A stretch of 64,000 bases of DNA. Source: Telopea speciosissima (taxonomy: Eukaryota > Streptophyta > Magnoliopsida > Proteales > Proteaceae). A program made the translations under genes and the position numbers. Of this stretch, positions 56,901-64,000 are shown piece after piece. Numbering within the stretch: position 1 is the stretch's first letter; every line of letters starts with the position of its first letter. The DNA lies in the NCBI RefSeq assembly GCF_018873765.1, contig NC_057917.1, positions 59,516,464 to 59,580,463 on the forward strand, written 5' to 3'. The notes under the pieces are model-generated. The model saw only the letters and a program-made list of their open reading frames with translations, had not been told where the DNA came from and did no database searches.

Positions 56901-58580
56901 GCTTTTTTTCTCACAAAGAATTATTACATACAGATATAATGACCTAGGATTAGAATGAAATTACCATATAAACATCTCATATATGAAACTGACCAGCATA
57001 AAATCAGTGAAATTTTAAGATTTTCAATTCATCACATGAAATCTATTGTTCTGAGACATGGGGGGATGAAACTTTCGACCTTCCACGGGTCATGCTAGAA
57101 TCAACTCAATTATTTTGAAAGACTTAGCTAGTTTTGCTTGGGTTGACTTGGATTTTCATATATTAATCGGTTTGTGTAAATAAGAATCGAGTTAGAATAT
57201 CATGCATGGTTGGCAGCAAAATAGATCCACAGTAAACGAAAGCTAAAAGGGAAGTCAATGATTCTCTTTTTCTTTATAGAAAAGTCAATGATTCCTTGAA
57301 TAGAGTAAAGAGAGCATACACGTGCGTTTTGAGAGAGAGAGAGAGAGAGAGAGAATATAAGAATGGTCAAGATTTGTTAACTGGTGCAGTTTTTGTTGAG
57401 GAATCATCTCCGTGGTTCACTTAAAAGCCCCACTTGGTTTTGACTGTAAGAATCCAAAAGTAAGTTGTGGGGAGGAAGCTTCATGCATGGATTGACGTAT
57501 GAGACCACCAAGTAAGGAGCTGAAATTGAAATTTCTTTCTTTTGACCAAAGCTTTATTTGGTAACATATTTTAATTTCTTGGGTGACTCAATATACTAAA
57601 GATATTTCCTAGATGTCGACACTGATCTATTAACACTTAATTTCAATCTTTAAGGAGGGGGGGTGGGGGGGAGGGTAATTGAGAAAGTTCTTCTATAATG
57701 GATTGCCTCTCATTCATGAACTAAGATGGATGATCTCTTGGAAAATCCTAATGACGTGTTATATTTTGATAGTGCAACCTATTATTAGTTGGAATAAGGT
57801 TTCAAATACATCGAAAACCTATTATTTATCTTGGACTACATAACCTTTGTGGTCCATATAAAATACTAGGAACTAATAAATTACGTGTTTGATATATTAT
57901 AATTTACTAGTGATTTTTGCAGACTCTAAATTTTTTGATAGGGATTCAAAGCTTTAATTGCAAATGAATGATCAAATTGTTGGATTTGCGGGTGTATCCA
58001 TTAAATTCAATTTTAATAATTATTTTGCATCATATAATTGGATGTATGTTTGTCTTTTGAACAATCTATATTCATATGGTTGAACACTAATGCGAGTGTA
58101 CTTATCTTTGTCTATCAAAAACGGATCTCTTCATAATCTTGAATGCATTATTGCTTGTTGTTTTGAACAAGATTCACAGTAATAATTTCTGATTAATACC
58201 CATGCTTGAGAGATCCTTATCATTGCAGTTGAATATTATATATAGAGTTTGGTGTTCTAACGATTGATGCCAATAGGCTATATATCAGTGCATCGAGTAT
58301 ATAATGTTTATTTCTAAATGAAAGAGATACTTGATAAGAAATCTACTTCTCTTATTAGGAGAATATCAAGAGAGAGATATTTGCACATGATTGGACGAAA
58401 AATTACAAACTCTATGGTATGTTTTGTATATAGTTTACAAAAAGATTTAAATATTATATTTTCAGATGTTTCAAGAAAATATTGTAGGTTCAATAAGAGA
58501 TTATGATTATGTTACAATGGACTACGGTGATGATTGTTACATAGGAGCTAGTCTTCTCAACACATACTTCTTTATCTATA
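53970..58580. other. gene desert
   Basis: No gene is supported in this AT-rich stretch. About 54090-54240 is made of degenerate CCCTAAACCTAA-like repeats (plant telomere-like words, degenerate, interstitial). There are T runs near 55408, a GA run at 57331-57354 and a G run near 57655-57672. The short open frames encode nothing recognisable. Confidence 0.5.
57331..57354. repeat. (GA)n microsatellite
   Basis: Twelve GA units in a row in otherwise AT-rich DNA. Confidence 0.9.
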
Positions 58581-58587
58581 CCTAAGC

Positions 58588-60143
58588 AAGTGTGTCAATT
58601 GGTCTGGTTCGTTAATGGTTCTGACCCTAAAGCGTTAGAATTAGAACCGGATCAAAAAGCTAATCAGTTCCAAACCTAAGATCCAGGACCATTAATTAAT
58701 GGTGAACCACTTTCGATTCCTAATCGGTTCCAAACAGTCCAAAATTTAAAAAAAAATAAAAAAAATAAAAAAATTCCCTAACACACGCTATATATAATCA
58801 AGACATTACTTTCAATCACATGAGATATGTAACTTACCACCATTTTTCTTCTCAAATTACGAAACTAGTCCATAGTCAACTAAGAAGTAGGAACACCGCC
58901 ACCCTCATAAATTAAGATTATTTTAATTAAGGCATGAACTTAAGTTAGAATTCTCAAATGGACCTTAAAATTAACAGTCGAATCTTTGGTAAATAGTATA
59001 AGAGACAAATAATGGGAAAAAGAAGCAAACTGATGTGTACCCGATCAACAAATACAAATAATTGTTTCCTTCTTGAGTGAACCTAATAGGAAGCAAACAA
59101 ATAGAGAAAGATGAAGTAACATATATCGAACACAATGATGATAATAACCAAGCTCCCAAATCAGCAACTCAATGCATCACAAACACACACGCATGAACAC
59201 CATCAATTTTTAACGTGGAAAACCTCCTCAATGAGAGGAGTAAAAACCACGGGACCGTAGTCCACCAAATTTCACTATCTCTAAATAATGAGAAATACAA
59301 GAGTCTTCTCTAATAAAGATTAGAGGCATACAACTATTCCAAATATCAAGAATAATATATCATTGGCATCTATCATCAACAAGATCAACTCCAAAAAGAG
59401 GAATAAAAGAAAATGGAAGAGATCTCACCAAAACAGGGGCAACAAAAATGTAATTATCGGATTGAGTTAGAGTATTCCAACCAACAATCACACCATTCAG
59501 AATGAAGAGTTTTGTCTTACGAATCTACTGTCCAAAAATCAGCTCAAACGGACCACGAATGACCATCCAATCGAACTCTGAAAGTTGATTACGCAGAGCC
59601 TCTAAAATCAGATAAATTGTTCACCTCCCCTCTCTTCTCATGGCCAGCAACACTCTTCTTTTTAAAAAATTGAGACAAAAATGAGAAAACCCCTCATTAA
59701 ACAAGTCTCTTGACAAAAATGCCCTCCGTATGGGCTTAAGCACAAATGGGTTTCACCAAAAAAAACTTTGAGCCATCCTCCACATGGAAGGAAACCCAAC
59801 CCAACAATAAGATGTACGAGCCTTTTTTTTATTTTTCTGGATAAAAGTACGAGTTAAAATTGAAAAACTAATAAAATAAAGGGTTTGACCTTAGCTCTCA
59901 TGACCGTAAGTCATAAGAATTATATAATATATAGGAAAAGGATATGGATTTGTTCCGGTTCCAAAGGTTCCAAATTAATCTTTTGGTTTTGAAACTATTG
60001 AGAGATCAATAACTTAATTGATAGATCTAGAACCAGACCAATAACTTAGCGGTAAATTCAGAACCAGCCTAATAAACTATTGGGTGGGTCAATTCCAATT
60101 TTTTATGGACCAATTCCGATCCGATTTCCGGTTCAGATGCTCA
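58588..60143. mobile_element. probable hAT-like inverted-repeat element with LTR-like insertion
   Basis: The left end GTGTCAATTGGTCTGGTTCG and the complement of the right end GGGGTGTCAATTGAGCATCT are imperfect TIRs. Both arms are rich in GGTTCCAAA/GAACCG words (58590-58740 and 59940-60140). The middle (about 59000-59812) looks like a copia-type LTR in minus orientation: on the complement it starts TGTTGGGTTGGGTTTCCTTC, and near 59210 it contains AACGTGGAAAACC. The inner end of the LTR and a target duplication were not established. Confidence 0.45.
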
Positions 60144-60226
60144 ATTGACACCCCTAATACAAAGTCACCTAAACCTCTTTAAGATGACCATACAGGATCA
60201 AGCTGTGAAGGAATTTTTATCCTATG

Positions 60227-60353
60227 CAGTTACTGCACGGTGCAGTGCTGCATCGTGCGATGACTGTAGAGGCCATATGCACCATGTGGGACCCACTGTA
60301 CCACATGATCTCTGTTACGCCGCACAATACAGTACTGCACCATGCAATAACTG
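60227..60353. mobile_element. hairpin MITE (CAGTTAyTGCAyGGTGCAGT)
   Basis: The left end CAGTTACTGCACGGTGCAGT and the complement of the right end CAGTTATTGCATGGTGCAGT are inverted repeats; the centre contains CATGTGGGACCCACTGTACC. Target duplication not seen. The 69-codon frame across it is incidental. Confidence 0.6.
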
Positions 60354-60359
60354 AAGAGA

Positions 60360-62440
60360 ATAACGATTCAACTGTGAAGTGGGTAGACACTTATTAGTTC
60401 CTTTTTTTATTTATTTATGAAACAACAACAAAGTGAAGTGTAATCACACAAACCATACACCAATCTCAAAAAATTAATCGACTTTTGAAACCGTAAAATA
60501 GCAGATATACACAACACATACACCACACACACACGCTATGTGGGTTATTAGCTCCTTTTTAATCCCTATGGGAAGAGTAACCTAATAATAGACTTTAAGA
60601 TTTCTTGAAGCATCATTTGATGTACTTTAAGAGTAGAGAAAGTGATAAAAAAATAAATAAAAAAAAAAGAGTAGAGAAAGTGAGACTGATTTAGAGGATT
60701 CTAGCTGGTCTCAGCATATCGTCAGTCTTACATCATTCTTAAACCATCTCAAGCACTTTCTAGTTTCCACAAGAAGAGCAATGACAGTTCATATTGGAGT
60801 ACTAGTGGTGGACCAGTCTCATGGACCAGCTTGTAAGGCCATCTAGCTGGTTTTATTGAAGTGATGCCCAAATGTTGTGACCAAAGTCACATTTTAACAT
60901 TGAACATTGGGACCCACACCCACCACCAAATTGGGTTTCATTCTGGTTTGTTTGGACGGTGGAGAATAAAAAAAAATTAGAACTAATAATTATGATCATT
61001 TAAATAGGCTAGTTAGGTTGGACAATATGTTAGTTCGTTGTTGTTTCCCTTGATAAAGCTTAATGGTTTTATATTATAAGAAAAAAAATCTTCACAATAT
61101 TCTAATACTATTTTCTTTTTACAGGAGATTTTTTTTTTTCATTCTTTTTCTTATTTTATGAGTTATAAACGGATGAAACCGTTTTTCGTACCGTCATTAG
61201 TATGATGTGTAGATTCTCCTTTATATTGGCATTATGAAAACTCTCTCGTTCTTCCATACTGAAATAGAAATCCTACTACTAAGTTTGCCTCTTGGATGCT
61301 TAGAAAGAAGGGTAATACTCCTAATAGAGGTGATTCTAATTTGGAAATATTTGAAGGTCATCTTGCATTGCAAGAGGTTCTTTGTCCATTTGAGAAGCTA
61401 TGAGTAGAGGTGTTTCAATAATTTTTCTTGGCCAGTTTTTATTGAGCGGCAACAGAAAATACTTTTATCTTTCAGTCTTCATTTTTTTATTTTTTTCATC
61501 TTTCATTTATTAATTTTCGTTTGTCATTTCTTATTTCATTTTCCATTCATATTATGTTTTGTTTAGATTTATGTACTCGACTCCATTAAGTTGGGACAAG
61601 ACTGAATTTATTGCTGTTAATAAATCCCGGCCAGTATTTTGTATGCATGAATTGGACGAATCTTTAGATGATATTTTTCTTCAAGGGGTATGCTTGGTAT
61701 ATGAAAATAGAAAAACAAAAAAATTTTATTGAGAGACATAAACTCAACATATCTGATTCTCTTCACCTCTGTGTTTAAGACCAGAATTGTTGGGATTTCT
61801 TAATTAGATGTTTTGAATGGCAGAAACATTGGATTGAGTCACCTAATAACCTTATCATTGATGAGAAGTTTCCATTTTTAGGGGTATCACTTCAAAACCA
61901 TTATGTATCATTTAGTAAGAACCCACAAGATATTACCATTGGATAGAGTGATCTTTGGGTAATTTCCAACTATTGCCTTAAGAACCCATTTTAGTGGGAT
62001 TTGTTGGAGTTCTCATCTTACTGATTTATGGATTTTTTAAGAAATTTATGGGAGCATTTTTTATTTGCTTCTTTAGAATTCTACTAAAATTTTGGTGATT
62101 TCAGTTAGCAGCCAAAAACAAAGTACTAATTAAATTGTCTTAAGATAAAGTTTAAAAAAATTTGGAATCAAATATATGGGATTAGTCTCTATCAATTTCG
62201 ATTCGAATCATCCCGAAATTTACAAGAATTGGTTTAGAATTGGTCAGACTCGGCCAGACTTGTCCTGAATCGGCATAACGCGATCAAATTCAGTATACTT
62301 AGAATTGGAATTAATTGAAATTGGTCTTGTTCTAATCTAAGTCGAATTCGTCAATTCCATTGATTCTGATCTGATTTTTAAATACATGATTTAGAGGTTG
62401 AATTCGTCACTATCTACTACTAGTACTACCACATGAGATC
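60360..62440. other. gene-free AT-rich DNA
   Basis: No gene or bounded repeat is supported. There is a CA-rich run near 60500-60535 and a partial internal duplication (AGAGTAGAGAAAGTGA at about 60630 and 60669). Confidence 0.4.
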
Positions 62441-63000
62441 CATGATTTGAGGTATCAGTTTTCGATTAGCTGTATCGGTATTGCTAGCCACCGATCCTGA
62501 TACTGTATCAGTGAAATGGTACAGACCAAAGATAGAATAGTAAAAGAAATCTAATTTTTTAGGAAAACTAGGGTCAAACTTGTCCGATACAAACCGATAT
62601 GTACCGATCCATATTGGTTTTAAAGGTGACAGATACCCAGCCCGATACCCTTCACTTAAACCATGATGATATGTTAAGATTTCCTTTTTACTAACCATGT
62701 GAAATGTGAATAGGGCTGGGCTCTACTTTGAAATCTTCACATAGGTCAGGTAGGACCACGGTTTGAGGAATTTGTTTCCTGGCTGATCCCATATCGATGG
62801 ATTGGTATGAACAAAAGGTAAAAATGTAAAAGGAAAATTCTAATTTTTGAAAAAAAATAGGGGTAAGCAACTGATCCAGATAAATACAGACCAATCCAGA
62901 TCGTTATCAAATCACTATCGATAAGAAAAACTAATATCGATGCCAATACCAATACCGATACCAATACCGATATCAATACCGATACGGATTAGAAACCCTG
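62440..63000. repeat. cluster of MITE-like inverted repeats
   Basis: Two adjacent units are suggested. About 62441-62667: starts CATGATTTGAGGTATC, and its complement end begins CATGGTTTAAGTGAAGG. About 62757-63000: starts CACGGTTTGAGGAATT and its end complement begins CCAGGGTTTCTAATCC. Both are rich in GATACCGATAC words. No exact target duplications were found. Confidence 0.4.
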
Positions 63001-63687
63001 GGTAGGACAGGTCACTGTGAGAGTCAATTCTTCAGGCTTAAAGGCTTTAACCAACACCGTGACGGGTTTATCATAACTGTTCCCAAAACAAATGGCTGTC
63101 ATAACAGTTAGTGATACCGTTGAATACTACTACACTTCTAAGGATCAATCCCATCATCCATGTCAAGATATGTGGGACCCACCGATTCAGAATGAATGAG
63201 TGTTAGTTGACAACTTCTTCATTATCAAAGAAAGTTCTAATTACAATGACTTCCTAATTAATTCTCAAGCCATTCATAAGGTCAAAAACTTTTTTAGATC
63301 ACTGTCTGCAATAGAGAAAATAGACTTCCAAAACCAATTTTGACGGACTCCAATTAGCGTTCCAAATACATAGAATTCACATCTCAAACATCTCAACCAT
63401 ATCTTATCGATGAAAGAGAGAGAGCTTTGAGACTTGAGAGGTCTTTCCCAATAAAAACAAAAGGTGAAAGTTTTTTTTCGCCCACAATAAAGAAAAACCA
63501 ATCTCGTCAATCAGCGAGATTTGATGTTATGATTGAACTCTTAGAATAGTGATCATCATCGGTAATGCCTGTGTAGCACGTCTGAAGATATGCTTTCTCA
63601 TTTTATGTAGAGTCAGGTCCTAGTGGATTAAGAAATTTTCAGAAAAAATCGGTCCATAATATAATGACTCAAATGCTTTTATCCAAA

Positions 63688-63855
63688 CTCATAGTTTCAA
63701 TGGGTTGAACTCATGATTTGGGAAACAAATAAACCAGAAGAAGGTTACGTTTGGTATGCATTCTCGGTATCGAAACTCATGGTTTCAATGAGTTGAACTC
63801 ATGAGTTGGAAAACAAATAAACCAGAACAAGGTTGCGTTTGGTATGCATTCTTGA
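63688..63855. repeat. 88-bp tandem duplication
   Basis: Two units begin at about 63688 and 63776 (CTCATrGTTTCAATGrGTTG ... GGTTrCGTTTGGTATGCATT). They differ at several bases. Near the right end of the window; no coding meaning. Confidence 0.75.
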
Positions 63856-64000
63856 AACGCATTCTAGGACAATAATGCATTCCAACAAATCATACCAAAC
63901 GAAGCCTTAGTCTTCCACTCATGATCTTAAACATTTGAATCCACTATTTATTTAAGGTATATTTGATCTCCATCTCATCTTCTCAACTTCAACATTTTAC

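Noticed and set aside
58998-59816. ATAAG at 58998-59002 and after 59812 as a target duplication of the copia-like LTR
   Set aside because: The inner boundary would not end in the usual TG/CA dinucleotides, and a 5-bp AT-rich match is easily chance.
1-64000. tRNA, rRNA, CRISPR arrays, riboswitches, bacterial or organellar segments
   Set aside because: No cloverleaf gene, rRNA core sequence or regularly spaced repeat-spacer array was seen; content is plant nuclear throughout.

Overview
This window is nuclear DNA of a flowering plant, most likely a eudicot. The evidence is GT-AG introns, AT-rich gene-poor intergenic DNA, plant gene families (LRR receptor kinase, P-class PPR protein, ARL8 GTPase) and plant-type transposons (Tat/Retand Ty3/gypsy, L1 LINEs, Mutator-like elements, hAT-type MITEs). 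The species cannot be named from the sequence. Only two host genes look intact: an intronless PPR gene (28177-30126, minus, EMB1025/At4g20090-like) and a six-exon ARL8 gene (37439-41703, minus, 184 codons plus stop).

Left part (1-14 kb): a non-RD LRR receptor kinase of the FLS2/EFR/Xa21 type (2505-6400, minus). Its kinase and splice sites are recognisable, but a frameshift, an in-frame stop and a broken signal-peptide region make it a pseudogene as it stands. It lies between two direct copies of an intergenic repeat (1-1086 and 8104-8726). A LINE fragment and several MITEs follow.

Middle part (14-28 kb): dispersed, colinear exons of a decayed RRP12-like ribosome-biogenesis gene (minus; blocks near 14.1-14.6, 16.0-16.3 and 24.8-25.4 kb). 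Its former introns are packed with Mutator-like elements. The most interesting is a Pack-MULE-type element (19796-24806). It carries an intron-containing fragment of a plant syntaxin-6-like gene, and that fragment is itself split by a gag-only LTR element (21183-24478, TSD GTCGG). A second element (18253-19783) abuts it and shares its T-rich target site. A third (26113-27573) has a clean 9-bp TSD.

30-37 kb holds LINE remnants, one carrying an hAT-type MITE with an exact 8-bp TSD, and a short LINE-tail insertion with a 15-bp TSD. 42794-53963 is a complete but decayed Tat/Retand-type Ty3/gypsy element in minus orientation. It has 710-bp LTRs, TSD GTACT, gag, protease, RT, two RNase H domains and integrase. 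It also has a 66-bp tandem array and a spliced antisense gene with its own TATA box, similar to the 'putative gypsy type transposon' family. From 54 to 64 kb I find no gene, only MITE-like and LTR-like repeats and simple repeats.

I found no operon, CRISPR array, tRNA or rRNA gene. The most novel material is transposon biology: gene capture, nesting, and an antisense gene inside a retroelement.
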